64,000 nt of DNA from Mycobacterium sp. 852002-10029_SCH5224772 (GTDB lineage Bacteria > Actinomycetota > Actinomycetes > Mycobacteriales > Mycobacteriaceae), in NCBI RefSeq assembly GCF_001667315.1, contig NZ_LZHT01000011.1:49001-113000 (forward strand), in the 5' to 3' direction. Numbering within the stretch: position 1 is the first letter of the stretch; each line of letters begins with the position of its first letter. A model generated the notes under the pieces. It saw only the letters and a program-made list of their open reading frames with translations, had not been told where the DNA came from and ran no database searches. Shown one piece after another: positions 11,801 to 18,316 of the stretch. The position numbers and the translations under genes are program-made.

Positions 11801-12744
11801 GTTGCATCGCCCTCACCGCGCGTCTTGATCAGCCGACCGCCACGAGACGTAACGACCTGTTCGATCAGCTCGTCGTGGCGGGCGAGCGCCACCGCCATCG
11901 CGTCGGCGTCCACCTCCCAGGCGGACGTCGACCCCTCGATATCGGTGAGAAGAAATGTCACCGCGCGCGTCACCGACGGAACATGTCGTGCGACAGCGAT
12001 ATCCAGTAACGAGTCTTGCGTGACGATCGCGGCCTCGAGCCGGCGGAGTTCCGGCCCCGGATCGACACCCAGCTCGTCGGCAAGCAGCGCCCGCACGCGT
12101 TGGTATGCGCCGAGCGCTTCACCTTGGCGGCCGGCGCGGTAGAGGGCGAGCATCAGCTGGCCCCATCGCCTTTCCCTTAAGGGAGCGTCGGCTACCGCAG
12201 CCTCGAGATCGCCGATGACTTCCGCGGCGCGACCTGTGGCGAGCAGAGCGTCCGCTCGATCCTCCACCAGCGCGGCGTGACCCTCGATCCATCGCGTCTT
12301 TTCCGACGTTCCGCGTCTGCCGTCGGGAAGATCGGGGATTCCGCGCCAGAGGGCAAGCGCCTCCTCGAAGCGGGCCACCGCTTGGCTGGTGTCGCCCGCG
12401 GCGGCGGCGGCGCGTCCCAGTCGGGCTGCTGATTTGTAACGCGAGGCGTCAACCTCGCTGTCGGCGAGCACCCAACCCGCCCCCTGGGTCAAAATAAACC
12501 CGTCGCCCAGGGCGCGACGCAGCGAGGAGACGTGGGTCTGCAGGGCTTTGGCGGCCGTGCGCGGCGGGTCGTAGCCCCACAGCAGCTCGACGAGCATGTC
12601 GGCCGACACAACGGCGCCGTCGTGCAGTCCGAGCATCGTGAGGAGGGCGCGAGGCTTGGCGCCCGGGATAGCGACGGGCGCCCCGTCTCGCCGGACCTGA
12701 AGAGGTCCTAAAACCCCCAGTTCCACCGATAAAAGGGTACTCAC
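2812..12744 (-). CDS. Giant SARP/BTAD-class III cyclase-AAA ATPase protein with 15 NTF2-like units
   Basis: The 3310-residue protein is one uninterrupted frame starting with GTG. Residues 5-95 look like the winged helix of SARP activators (MLVELLWGYDPPRTAAKALQ) and 100-245 like the BTAD helical domain. Residues 262-430 are a class III nucleotide cyclase: FLLTDIEGST and IKTRGEGDATF hold the two metal-binding Asp, and GRAVNRVARL the transition-state Asn and Arg. All key residues appear present. Residues 455-700 are an AAA/STAND-type ATPase with GEPGVGKTR (485) and LLILDDLHWA (597). Residues 700-1265 are helical and TPR-like. From about 1274 to the end lie 15 NTF2/SnoaL-like units: one lone A unit, then seven A-B pairs with a 268-270-residue period. 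No C-terminal LuxR helix-turn-helix is seen. A role as a cAMP-linked regulator with a binding array is inference. Confidence 0.85.
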   Translation of the reverse strand: MSTLLSVELGVLGPLQVRRDGAPVAIPGAKPRALLTMLGLHDGAVVSADMLVELLWGYDPPRTAAKALQTHVSSLRRALGDGFILTQGAGWVLADSEVDASRYKSAARLGRAAAAAGDTSQAVARFEEALALWRGIPDLPDGRRGTSEKTRWIEGHAALVEDRADALLATGRAAEVIGDLEAAVADAPLRERRWGQLMLALYRAGRQGEALGAYQRVRALLADELGVDPGPELRRLEAAIVTQDSLLDIAVARHVPSVTRAVTFLLTDIEGSTSAWEVDADAMAVALARHDELIEQVVTSRGGRLIKTRGEGDATFSVFERPSAAASAAVELQDAIAHEPWALREPMRIRVALHTGEVELRDGDYFGRAVNRVARLRSLAEGGQILCSGATAELVIDSLADDVVLTDLGMRQLRNLARPEHVFELRLETGEQRAEPPTTETPMQRPGLPAVLVGPGPFVGRGRELNGLLSAWQSALTGGVRTVLIAGEPGVGKTRLAGEWSQRAYDQGAVVLYGRCDEDLGAPYQPFAEALRSLVPCMGANRLRGLRGVEALLSLVPGLTDVVPDLAPPTHADPDTERYALFDAVVALLEIASASTPVLLILDDLHWAAKPTLLLLRHLLRFGDHARVQIVGTYRSTDLDRSHPLAAMLADLHRDGTANRLSLGGLDEDDVTTYVAEAGYDDEELARALASVTGGNPFFLIEALRHVGESGGVWDQSTLPQGVREAVSRRLSRLPVETNKALATAAVVGSRFAVELVERVTGDDLVDAFDEARRAGIVIEEPGGNYRFNHAIVRQSLLAELASVRRMRLHQSIATTLETMPGSDDELLAELAHHYFECAWAGNAAKAVFYCRHAADQAMARLAYEGAADLYHRALHALEELDEELPDRDDQTAELLVARCEALLAAGDVASAAGAVAQLQAATVDSARLAAWATCFEGQLSMLIHPERLDEVEAALGAAAAKLAELDDDAGEAKAHTVRAGCLARLGRIADCEIALDDALTAARRAREHRRVNAVLAGAPLAALWGPNPVPRAGGRCLDVVRLLRITTDSPAVEAISTRCQAVLEAFRGRAAAARRMIDSARRTVTELGLRHALLEVEQFAGIVELVVDDPAAAEPHLHKAYHGFRRMGLDADTAETAALLGRAYLALDRESEADELCSESERLAGHALKASIAWRTLRAHLLARRGDHDAARQVAEAAVTLAERTDALVDHGDACLTLATVLAGAGDAVAARSAAEQAVELYERKGAVTLAEMARDILGEQMKPSAPARPEAPSVELGNACVRAGERVTSAINHEAWDEFEKLFAPDGFIESRRKVVGFGQIDVPSGEFPQLNRRVLEKVPMRVNQTAIAVRGERLALARLVIGAVDVSPGAPHDEFLLLYGIDDDGQISLQVWFDVEDLDAAMAELDAIHAKFEAAHPHSRTLDNAATRAFERFWSYFAARDWDAVGAIVSESLSGADHRRVVNAGDRGSRESVIQDLQVAADLGFTIGMADVMAIRGEHLALTRVRASGSDPETIQNDAFNLIEIAADERITSIAIFDLDDSDAAFAELDDRYLAGEAAAHAHTWSVIAGTYASVSRHEFPAITPDCITVDHRRTTAFGPGETSTFIRAGWDLGQDIRPFVETVHRLSDLGAVCSYAGHGVSREGFVAEWRGVGLSTVEGDMINRAEFFDEADLDAAITRFDQLSRPAPRLENTACRAFDRYMAHFAARDWDALTKVMADDIVTDDRRRVVNAGIRRGRDAEITNLRAGVDAGGGYITAVIIATRGERLALVRISGHYRENQEFVTDLLGVVEVNSDNQIAVIVVIDLDDFDSAITELDARYLAGEADPYSQTWAAVAETYAAVNRQQLPLSPGCVSIDHRQARAFPPGEVTAYMHATWEIAPNATGYLESVHRLSDCGAVLTHVVRGSSQEGFDAEWREVILGTFDGGVISRCELFDEADLDAAIARFEQLSPRPSRLKNRATLVFEHVWSHFAVRDWDAMAKTVADNYVSIDHRRVVSAEPQHSRNDVIRDLKAAAEVGFMISMVSAVAIRGERLVLARVRASGSDPDAAQNDALNIVEIDADDRIANVVVYDLEDFDAAITELDARYLAGEAADHAQVWSAIARGYVAVNRCELPAITPDSVYIDHRAVLTTAREDLAGYLPTVWDLMPDVSAYIEAVHRLSEAGAVIAHAARGTSQDGFDAEWRAVVVGITDGDLYRRVEVFDETDLDAALDRFDELSRPAPRLENAASKVAEQFLGHYAVRDWDAMAELLADDVSSDDRRSVINAGIRRGRDAEMANWRATGEVWSTHEASIVAVRGERLALCRTAFTSQGRSPEAFSASAFGVVEVNDDNRIRGIVVIEPEDIDAAFEELDARYLAGEAAAHAHTWSVIARVYGSFNQHDIPEADWVTVDHRRTTPFASGNITPSIRAVWDLTPNFSANIETVHRLNDFGAVVTHTSYGTSPQGFDAEWRMIQVLTVEGDRINRCELFDEADLDAALARLDNLRSQQGRLENAASRVDQRLHACFAARDWNAMTEALAEDTLYDDRRRVANAGLRRGRDAELVNIRALVDLGASVMSTVIATRGERLVLTQARFSGPDQRSDAFHNVMVSVLEIDAEERIVARIVFDLEDINAAFAELDARYLAGEAAPHAHTWSVASGANAQFNRHEFPATTANPVYIDHRRLVSIAGVDLATSVGAMWDLTSDTSAYIESVHRLSELGTVTTQVLKMTSQEGFDAELRLTYVIAVEGNLLSRIEVFDEADLDDALATFEQLSQPTRRLENAASRAERRLFDRSGTRDWAAIVDILAPDSYVDDRRRVVNVGFWDGRDAVVANMRALAEGLAQVSLTAIAIRGERLALARIRSFNPDSRHGEFSIEMLGIVEIDTDGRIAAHIFFDAEDIDAAFEELDARYLAGEAAAHPHTWSAVLRALDAFNRREIPATTPDWANIDHRRGRAFSPGDLVPYIRAAWELAPKAKIYVEAVHRLSSLGAVVTEVLRGTSPNGFDAEWLEVNLITVEGDLINRSELFDEEDLDAAVTRFDELQPLARRLQNKATRAEDRFFAYYKARDWAALAEMLTDGSFIENRVPVVNTGLWQDREVVIANMQALAEAVANTTSTVVAIRGERLALTLMRYPNSDSRYGQFAPEQLIIAEVDTDDRIAAHIVFDPEDIDAAFEELENRYLAGEAAIHSRVWSVIARAQAGFTRRELPATTPNPVYIDHRSLLASDAVDLAAALQASWDVLAPDINVYVETVHRLSELGAVVMQALKGSSREGFAAEWRLTNIFTVEGDLINRCEVFDEEDLDVALARFDQLAGEDKPK
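2815..8925 (-). repeat. In-frame NTF2/SnoaL-like repeat array inside the giant gene
   Basis: The anchor ELDARYLAGEA, or a close variant, ends each A unit. Its codons begin at + strand positions 3221, 4031, 4841, 5645, 6455, 7259 and 8066. The spacings are 810, 810, 804, 810, 804 and 807 bp, all multiples of three. A units carry RDWDAM, DDRRRVVNAG, RRGRDAE and RGERLAL. B units carry HTWSVIAR, IDHRR, ETVHRLS, GFDAEWR and TVEGDLINRCELFDEADLDAA. Both types finish with a similar acidic Asp-Ile/Leu-Asp-Ala-Ala helix, which suggests that A and B arose from one ancestral NTF2 unit. The first unit, about 8500-8925 and the most diverged, is an A type with no B partner. Copies differ clearly at amino-acid level, so the array is not a recent expansion. 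Confidence 0.9.
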
Positions 12745-12850
12745 GTCGGCTATCGTCGGCGGGCCAATTCAATACCTGGTCAAGATCGAGTAAAGCCGCT
12801 GTGCAGTCCGAACATCGATCGCTCAACTGCTGCGATTACCGTTGGGACCT

Positions 12851-15421
12851 ATGGACAGCGACCGGAGTGACTCCGCCTTCACCTGGCAGGGCCGGCGCGA
12901 ACTGGTCAGCCAGATGCACGACCAACTCGATGAGCTCGAGGCGGCGCGCGACCAGATGGAACAACTGGTGTCCGTCATCGTCGAGATCGGCTCCGATCTG
13001 GACCTGGACGTGACAGTGCACCGAGTCCTGCGAGCGGCGATGGACCTGACCGGTGCCCGCTACGCCGCCCTGGGCATCCGCGCATCTGACGGCGGCCTCG
13101 TTTCTTTCGTGCACGCGGGAATCGACGCCGACACGGCTCGTCGGCTCGACGACCTTGCCATCGGCGATGGTCTGCGCGTCGATGACCTGAGTGCCCACCC
13201 ACAGACCGCCGGGCTGTCCGCACTCGACCCGCCGATGCGTGCATTCCTCGGAATACCAATCACGGTGCGAGCGGCCAACTTCGGCAACCTATACCTGGCC
13301 GACGACCGGCCCGGGGTAGTGTTCACCGACTCCCAGGAGGGTGCCGTACGAGCGATGGCCACGGCGGCGGCCGCCGCCATCGACAACGCGCGACTCTTCG
13401 AGCGGGAGCGTGAATCGGCGAAATGGACGAAGGCCAGTCGCGAGATCACGACCGCGCTGCTGTCTGGCGACCCACAGACGGGGCCACTGCAGCTCATCGT
13501 CAACCGGGCGCTGGAGTTGGCAGGCGCCGAGCAGGCGATCTTGCTGGTGCCACGTGAGCTCGAATTGCCCGTCGACGACGTCGACACCCTGGTAGTCGCC
13601 GCAACGGCGGGCCGGTACTCCTCGGAGGTGATCGGACGGCAGGTCCCGATGGACGGCTCGACCACGGGCGGTGTCGCGCGCCGCGGCCTACCGCTGATCA
13701 CCGATTCCTTCCAGTACCCGATCGAGGGGTTCACCGATGTCGGTGAACGCCCGGCGATCGTCATCCCGCTGATCGCGGACGGCGCGGTGTTAGGTGTCAT
13801 CGCCGTCGCGCGCGACCCGCGCCAGCCCCCGTTCGGCGACGACTATCTCGACCTCGTCAGTGACTTCGCCCGGCACGCCGCGATCGCATTGGCGCTGGCG
13901 GTGGGCCGCGAACACGCGCTCAACCAGGAACTGGCCCAAGCCGACACCGTCGAGGACGCGGTACACGCCGCCGCAGAAGAACTGCGCCGGCTGTGGCGGG
14001 CGCGCCGTGTTCTGGCCGTCACCTTCCCGACCTACACCTCGTCGACGGAGACGACCTTCGGCGCACCGCAAGTGGTATCGGTCGGCGAGCCCACGCAGTG
14101 GGCCGACGTGCCGCCCCACACCCAACAGGCGCTCAGCTCATTGCGCGACGGTGACTTCCTGACCACCGCCGCGCCGCAGCCGGGAACGGCCGGCATCGCG
14201 CTGCAGCATCCCGAGGGCGTGCTGGTCGTCTGGATTGACTTGGCCGAGCAACGCCCGTTCACGCTGGAGGACCAGACCTTGCTCACCGTGCTGGCCGGCC
14301 GGCTCGGCCAGGGTCTGCAGCGGGTGCACCAAGTCGACCAGCAGCGCGAAACCGCCTTGGCCCTCCAGCACGCGATCCTCGGCCCGGCTGATCTGCCCAA
14401 CGGGTTCGCGGTGCGTTATCAGGCCGCCACCCGGCCCCTGCAGGTGGGCGGCGACTGGTACGACGTCGTCGACCTCGAGGACGGGCGCATCGCGTTGGTC
14501 GTCGGCGACTGTGTGGGCCACGGCCTCGCCGCCGCCGCCGTGATGGGCCAGGTGCGCAGTGCCTGTCGTGCGCTCCTGTTCGAAAACCCAAGCCCCGCTG
14601 CGGCTCTCGCGGGGTTGGATCGCTTCGCCGCACGACTTCCCGGGGCGCAGTGCACCACCGCCGTCTGCGCGGTGCTCACCCCCGACACCGGCGAACTGGT
14701 CTACTCCAGCGCCGGGCACCCGCCGGCCATCCTGGTGCATGGCGACGGCAGCACCCAGATACTCGACGACGGTCACACCATCGCGTTGGGAATACGGGGC
14801 GACTGGTCACGCCCGGAAGCCCGGGTGACCATACCGGCGCGTGCGACCCTGATGCTCTACACCGACGGTCTGGTCGAGCGTCGCCGCAGCCCGCTGGATC
14901 GGGGCATCTCCCGCGTCGCCGGCATCGCGCAGGACGCCCGAACGTTGGGACTGGAGGATTTGGCGAACCAGGTCATGACCCGTGTCGCGCCGCGCGGCGG
15001 GTACCAGGACGACGTCGTGCTGCTGCTGTACCGCCATCCGGCCCCGTTGGAGCTGAATTTTCCCGCCGACGTCAACCAACTCGCGCCTACCCGCAACGCC
15101 CTGCGTAATTGGTTGACCCGCGTTCGGGTGGGCCCCGACCAGGCCCTGAACGTGCTGGTTGCCGCCGGGGAGGCCATCGCCAACGCCATCGAGCACGGCC
15201 ACCGCCACAGACCGGAAGGCCTCATTCGGCTGGGCGCTATCGCGGTGGGCGACGAGGTGCAGTTGACGATCACGGACACCGGATCGTGGAAGGCTCCGCA
15301 ACCGGCCTCCCATCCTCGCCGCGGCCGGGGCATCCCGCTCATGCGAAGCCTGATGCACGACGTCGACATCCGGCCGGCCACCGACGGAACCACAGTTCAC
15401 CTTTCCGCGAGGATCACCTGA
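12851..15421 (+). CDS. GAF-PP2C (SpoIIE/RsbU-type) phosphatase fused to RsbW-like HATPase
   Basis: The 856-residue cytosolic protein reads as a complete partner-switching input device. A short coiled coil (QMHDQLDELEAARDQMEQL) leads into two clear GAF domains (about 35-190 and 200-360) and a weaker third (about 360-490). A SpoIIE-type PP2C phosphatase follows at 505-735, with GGDWYDVVDLEDG, GDCVGHGLAA and a terminal YQDDVVLLLYR holding the metal-binding acidic residues. Residues 735-856 are an anti-sigma-like GHKL ATPase with AAGEAIANAIEHG (N box), ITDTGSW and RRGRGIPLM. M. tuberculosis Rv1364c has a comparable fusion. An ATG at 12851 is chosen over an in-frame TTG nine bases earlier. The gene is divergent from the giant regulator and overlaps the STAS gene by one base (TGATG). 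No sigma factor lies nearby. Confidence 0.9.
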   Translation: MDSDRSDSAFTWQGRRELVSQMHDQLDELEAARDQMEQLVSVIVEIGSDLDLDVTVHRVLRAAMDLTGARYAALGIRASDGGLVSFVHAGIDADTARRLDDLAIGDGLRVDDLSAHPQTAGLSALDPPMRAFLGIPITVRAANFGNLYLADDRPGVVFTDSQEGAVRAMATAAAAAIDNARLFERERESAKWTKASREITTALLSGDPQTGPLQLIVNRALELAGAEQAILLVPRELELPVDDVDTLVVAATAGRYSSEVIGRQVPMDGSTTGGVARRGLPLITDSFQYPIEGFTDVGERPAIVIPLIADGAVLGVIAVARDPRQPPFGDDYLDLVSDFARHAAIALALAVGREHALNQELAQADTVEDAVHAAAEELRRLWRARRVLAVTFPTYTSSTETTFGAPQVVSVGEPTQWADVPPHTQQALSSLRDGDFLTTAAPQPGTAGIALQHPEGVLVVWIDLAEQRPFTLEDQTLLTVLAGRLGQGLQRVHQVDQQRETALALQHAILGPADLPNGFAVRYQAATRPLQVGGDWYDVVDLEDGRIALVVGDCVGHGLAAAAVMGQVRSACRALLFENPSPAAALAGLDRFAARLPGAQCTTAVCAVLTPDTGELVYSSAGHPPAILVHGDGSTQILDDGHTIALGIRGDWSRPEARVTIPARATLMLYTDGLVERRRSPLDRGISRVAGIAQDARTLGLEDLANQVMTRVAPRGGYQDDVVLLLYRHPAPLELNFPADVNQLAPTRNALRNWLTRVRVGPDQALNVLVAAGEAIANAIEHGHRHRPEGLIRLGAIAVGDEVQLTITDTGSWKAPQPASHPRRGRGIPLMRSLMHDVDIRPATDGTTVHLSARIT

Positions 15422-15738
15422 TGAACACGCCGCTCGCGCTCGACACCGCGCGCGGCAGCGACGGGAAACTCGTGCTGGTCGCGGCGGGGGAGATCGACCT
15501 GAGCAACATCGAAGCCTTCACCCTCGCCCTGTCCACCGCCGCCACCGGCAGCGACGGCGCACTGCTTGTCGATCTCAGCGCCGTGGAGTACCTGGACAGC
15601 GCCGCCATCAACGCCTTGGCCACCCACGCCGACCACATCGAGTTGGTCGCGCACCCGATCCTGATGCCCGTCCTCAAGGTCAGCGGTCTGACCGAGCTGA
15701 CCGCCATCGTGCCCGCGCCGGCGGCCGGCCAACAGTGA
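15421..15738 (+). CDS. STAS-domain anti-sigma factor antagonist
   Basis: The 105-residue protein is a single STAS domain. GKLVLVAAGEIDLSNIEAF forms the first strands and helix, and VDLSAVEYLDSAAINALAT contains the conserved Asp-Ser with the phosphorylatable Ser of SpoIIAA/RsbV proteins. It should bind the HATPase domain of the upstream protein when dephosphorylated by its PP2C domain, releasing a sigma factor (established mechanism of the family; the partner here is inferred from the one-base TGATG overlap). It lacks long extensions. The target sigma factor is not encoded in this window. Confidence 0.88.
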   Translation: MNTPLALDTARGSDGKLVLVAAGEIDLSNIEAFTLALSTAATGSDGALLVDLSAVEYLDSAAINALATHADHIELVAHPILMPVLKVSGLTELTAIVPAPAAGQQ

Positions 15739-15827
15739 CACCCCCGGTCGACGTCGAATCTTCCTGCGGGCCAACATAAGAACTGTCCTCGCTGGCCGAT
15801 GCGCGCTGCGCCTGTCACGATGGCGTA

Positions 15828-16095
15828 ATGACTGACGACACGCTGAGCTCGGAGCGTGAATTTCAACGAGCACAACATCGACGAGTTCCGGCGCAAGGGC
15901 GGCAAGGTCGGCGGGCAGTTCGAGGGCTTCCCGATGCTGCTGCTGACCTCTACGGGGGCGCGCACGGCGCGCGAATTGCCGCGCGACGAAAGGGATTCGG
16001 TGTATGCGGTCGTGGTCGAGCGCGCCCCCGGGTTCGGTGCATACTGGCAACGCACCGATCGCCTCATCCCGGTCTTCGAATTGATGACCGACTGA
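15828..16095 (+). pseudogene. Decayed F420/deazaflavin-dependent nitroreductase (Ddn/Rv1558-like)
   Basis: An ATG at 15828 opens MTDDTLSSER, the usual beginning of this family, but the continuation NFNEHNIDEFRRKGGKVGG is in another frame, from about 15856, so there is a frameshift. After VGGQFEGFPMLLLTSTGART the sequence jumps directly to ARELPRDERDSVYAVVVERA and TDRLIPVFEL. In intact relatives about 55-60 residues, including the strands that bind the deazaflavin cofactor, stand between these two parts. The frame from 15856 (GTG) encodes 79 residues and could still be translated, but a functional enzyme is unlikely. The comparison with intact relatives is from memory. Confidence 0.75.
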
Positions 16096-16244
16096 AGACA
16101 CGAGCTGCCAACAACATTCAAGCTGGCCAATTCGGCACGTCAACGCGTCGATTGCCGCACAATGATGTGCGCGGGTCTGGCCCGATGCGAACGAGCCGTC
16201 ACCGCCCCGCCCCGCCCTGCCCGAAAGACAAAGTGAGGTCGGCG

Positions 16245-16523
16245 ATGAGACGTTATCTGCGGCGCTACGTGATCGGCGTGTTCGCCCTCATGTTGGTCGT
16301 ATTGCCGGTGACGACGTTGGGAACGCGGGCCATCGCCCGCGCCGACGGTGAATGCGCCCCGGGCTGGGGATGGAGCGTCGAGTTGAATGAGTGCGTGTTC
16401 TTGCTGCCGGCCGCAAATGGGCCAGGGGGACCGGGTGGGCCCGGCGGACCAGGAGGGCCCGGTGGTCCGGGTGGACCCGGAGGCCCCGGGGGACCGGGCG
16501 CCCCTGGCCACCCCGGGCGTTAA
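16245..16523 (+). CDS. Small secreted Gly-Pro-Gly repeat protein
   Basis: The product is 92 residues from the ATG at 16245; an in-frame GTG at 16233 is an alternative start. It begins MRRYLRRYVIGVFALMLVV, a positively charged and hydrophobic signal peptide, with a likely cleavage after AIARADG or just before it. The mature part starts with GECAPGWGWSVELNECVF, holding two Cys that could form a disulfide. It ends in about ten uninterrupted Gly-Pro-Gly triplets and a final GAPGHPGR. The collagen-like tail resembles that of the 201-residue protein encoded at 18317-18922. No enzymatic domain is seen. Function is unknown; secretion is inferred from the signal peptide. Confidence 0.75.
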   Translation: MRRYLRRYVIGVFALMLVVLPVTTLGTRAIARADGECAPGWGWSVELNECVFLLPAANGPGGPGGPGGPGGPGGPGGPGGPGGPGAPGHPGR

Positions 16524-16614
16524 AAGCCTCACGTAGCTGCGCCAACGCAAGGCCCGGACCTGCGACATAGCCGGAGTTCCGCGCGTGGGAACTTTGCCCG
16601 CCCCCCGGTCGTTA

Positions 16615-16634
16615 TACCGGCTAAGTAACCGGTA
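16615..16634. promoter_or_regulatory. Inverted repeat upstream of methyltransferase gene
   Basis: TACCGG at 16615-16620 and CCGGTA at 16629-16634 form a perfect six-base inverted repeat with an eight-base spacer. It lies 23 bp before the methyltransferase ATG, and a GAGGGGG ribosome-binding site follows. It may be an operator or overlap the promoter; this is inference. Confidence 0.35.
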
Positions 16635-16656
16635 CTCCGAGGGGGACAACAGCCGT

Positions 16657-17589
16657 ATGGCACGCACAGACAACGACACCTGGGATCTCGCGACCAGTGT
16701 GGGCGCGACCGCCACGATGGTGGCTGCTGCCCGGGCGATCGCAACCAACGCCGACAACCCGCTGATCGACGACCGATTCGCCGAACCGCTGGTCCGCGCC
16801 GTCGGCGTGGACTTTTTCACGCGCTGGGTCACCGGCGACTTGGCTGCCGCCGACGTCGACGACCACGAATCCGGCTGGAAGCTCGAACACATGCCCGCCG
16901 CGATGGCCGCCCGGACCCGCTTCTTCGACACCTTCTTCCAGGCCGCGACGCAGGCCGGGATCCGGCAGGCCGTCATCTTGGCGTCCGGTCTGGATGCCCG
17001 CGCCTACCGGTTGGCCTGGCCGGCCGAAATGACCGTGTACGAGATCGACCAGCCGCAGGTGATCGAATTCAAGGCGGCCACCCTCGCGGAGCTCGGTGCC
17101 GCCCCGCGGGCCGAATTGCGCACGGTCGCCGTCGATCTGCGGAACGACTGGCCAAAAGCCTTGGTGGACGCGGGCTTCGACACGAGCAGGCCCACGGCAT
17201 GGATCGCGGAGGGACTCTTCGGTTATCTGCCGCCGGAGGCGCAAGATCGCCTGCTGGACAACGTCACCGCACTCAGCGGTGACGGTAGCCGGCTGGCGTG
17301 CGAAGCTATTCCGGACATGTCCGAGGTAGACACCGAGAAGGCTCAGGAAACGATGCGCAGGGCCACCGCGAAATGGCGTGAGCATGGCTTCGACCTGGAA
17401 TTCGGCGATCTCGGCTACCAGGGCGAGCGCAGCGATGTCGCCGTATACCTGGACAATCTGGGCTGGCAGTCGGTCGGAGTCCGGATGAGTCAGCTATTGG
17501 CCGACTCCGGCCTCGAGGCGATCCCCCAGACCAATGACTCAGTGTCGGTGGCCGACACCATCTACTACAGTTCGGTGCTGGGCAAGTGA
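16657..17589 (+). CDS. Class I SAM-dependent methyltransferase (LCMT-like, Rv0726c family)
   Basis: The 310-residue protein belongs to the large mycobacterial group of putative S-adenosylmethionine methyltransferases of the leucine-carboxyl-methyltransferase type. Diagnostic parts are [20 protein letters not shown] at the start, [13 protein letters not shown] near residue 40, the SAM-binding loop [14 protein letters not shown] near 110, [13 protein letters not shown], and [18 protein letters not shown] near 190. The substrate is unknown for nearly all members. The ATG at 16657 is preceded by a good purine-rich ribosome-binding site (GAGGGGGA), so it is preferred to an upstream in-frame GTG. 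The stop overlaps the GTG of the next methyltransferase (GTGA), indicating an operon of two methyltransferases. Confidence 0.9.
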   Translation: MARTDNDTWDLATSVGATATMVAAARAIATNADNPLIDDRFAEPLVRAVGVDFFTRWVTGDLAAADVDDHESGWKLEHMPAAMAARTRFFDTFFQAATQAGIRQAVILASGLDARAYRLAWPAEMTVYEIDQPQVIEFKAATLAELGAAPRAELRTVAVDLRNDWPKALVDAGFDTSRPTAWIAEGLFGYLPPEAQDRLLDNVTALSGDGSRLACEAIPDMSEVDTEKAQETMRRATAKWREHGFDLEFGDLGYQGERSDVAVYLDNLGWQSVGVRMSQLLADSGLEAIPQTNDSVSVADTIYYSSVLGK

Positions 17590-18221
17590 CCACACCGCAG
17601 CGGCGCGGGCTCAACGACGCCGTCACTCGCATGTGGAGCTTTCTCGCGCCGGCATACGACCTGCCGTTCCTGCAACAGTGGGTGTACCGGCCGCCGCACA
17701 ACGAGGTGATCGAACAGCTGCGCAATCACGGAGCGCGAAAGATCGCTGATATCGCCTGCGGCACAGGGATTCTCAGCGATCGTATCCAGCGTGAACTCAA
17801 TCCCGAGGCGATCTATGGCGTCGACATGTCCGACGGCATGCTCAACCAAGCTCGGGCGAGATCGGATCGGGTGCAGTGGTTGCGCGGTCCGGCCGAGCAG
17901 CTTCCCTTTGACGACGGTGCGCTCGACGCCGTCGTGACAACTTCGGCGTTTCACTTCTTCGATCAGCCCGCGGCGTTGCGCGAATTCCATCGCGTGCTCG
18001 CTCCCGGCGGACTGGTGGCCGTGTCGGCCCTGAGCACGCGGCAACCGCGGCTGCAGTCAGCTGCGGACTCCAGGTGGAAACCGCAACACAACGCGTCGGC
18101 CCCCGAAATGCGCACGCTGTTCGAAGACGCTGGCTTCGTGATCAGCGAGCAGTACCGGATTCCGCGGCCAGTCTGGACGCGCCTGGTGTCCGACCTTTTA
18201 ACCGTCGGCACCAGAAGCTGA
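17586..18221 (+). CDS. Class I SAM-dependent methyltransferase (Methyltransf_11 type)
   Basis: The 211-residue protein shows the Rossmann methyltransferase motifs in order: motif [12 protein letters not shown] near residue 50, [14 protein letters not shown] with the acidic ribose-binding residue, [20 protein letters not shown] (motif II), and [18 protein letters not shown] (motif III). This is the UbiE/small-molecule type, different from its upstream neighbour. Translation starts at a GTG overlapping the previous stop, so expression is coupled. The pair may act one after the other on the same lipid or secondary metabolite, but no biosynthetic partner is present nearby. A strong hairpin terminator follows. 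Confidence 0.88.
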   Translation: MTTPQRRGLNDAVTRMWSFLAPAYDLPFLQQWVYRPPHNEVIEQLRNHGARKIADIACGTGILSDRIQRELNPEAIYGVDMSDGMLNQARARSDRVQWLRGPAEQLPFDDGALDAVVTTSAFHFFDQPAALREFHRVLAPGGLVAVSALSTRQPRLQSAADSRWKPQHNASAPEMRTLFEDAGFVISEQYRIPRPVWTRLVSDLLTVGTRS

Positions 18222-18267
18222 ACTAGTGTCGAGCGCGAAAAGCGCTCATCAGCAATCGAATAAGCGA

Positions 18268-18303
18268 CGATGCCCGCCTCGCCAATCGGCGAGGCGGGCA
18301 TCG
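18268..18303. terminator. Bidirectional hairpin between convergent genes
   Basis: Sixteen-base arms (CGATGCCCGCCTCGCC, 18268-18283, and its exact complement, 18288-18303) enclose the four-base loop AATC. It lies between the methyltransferase stop at 18221 and the stop of the convergent secreted protein at 18317. The perfect GC-rich stem without a U tract is typical of mycobacterial terminators. Confidence 0.85.
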
Positions 18304-18316
18304 CGTTCAGCGATTT

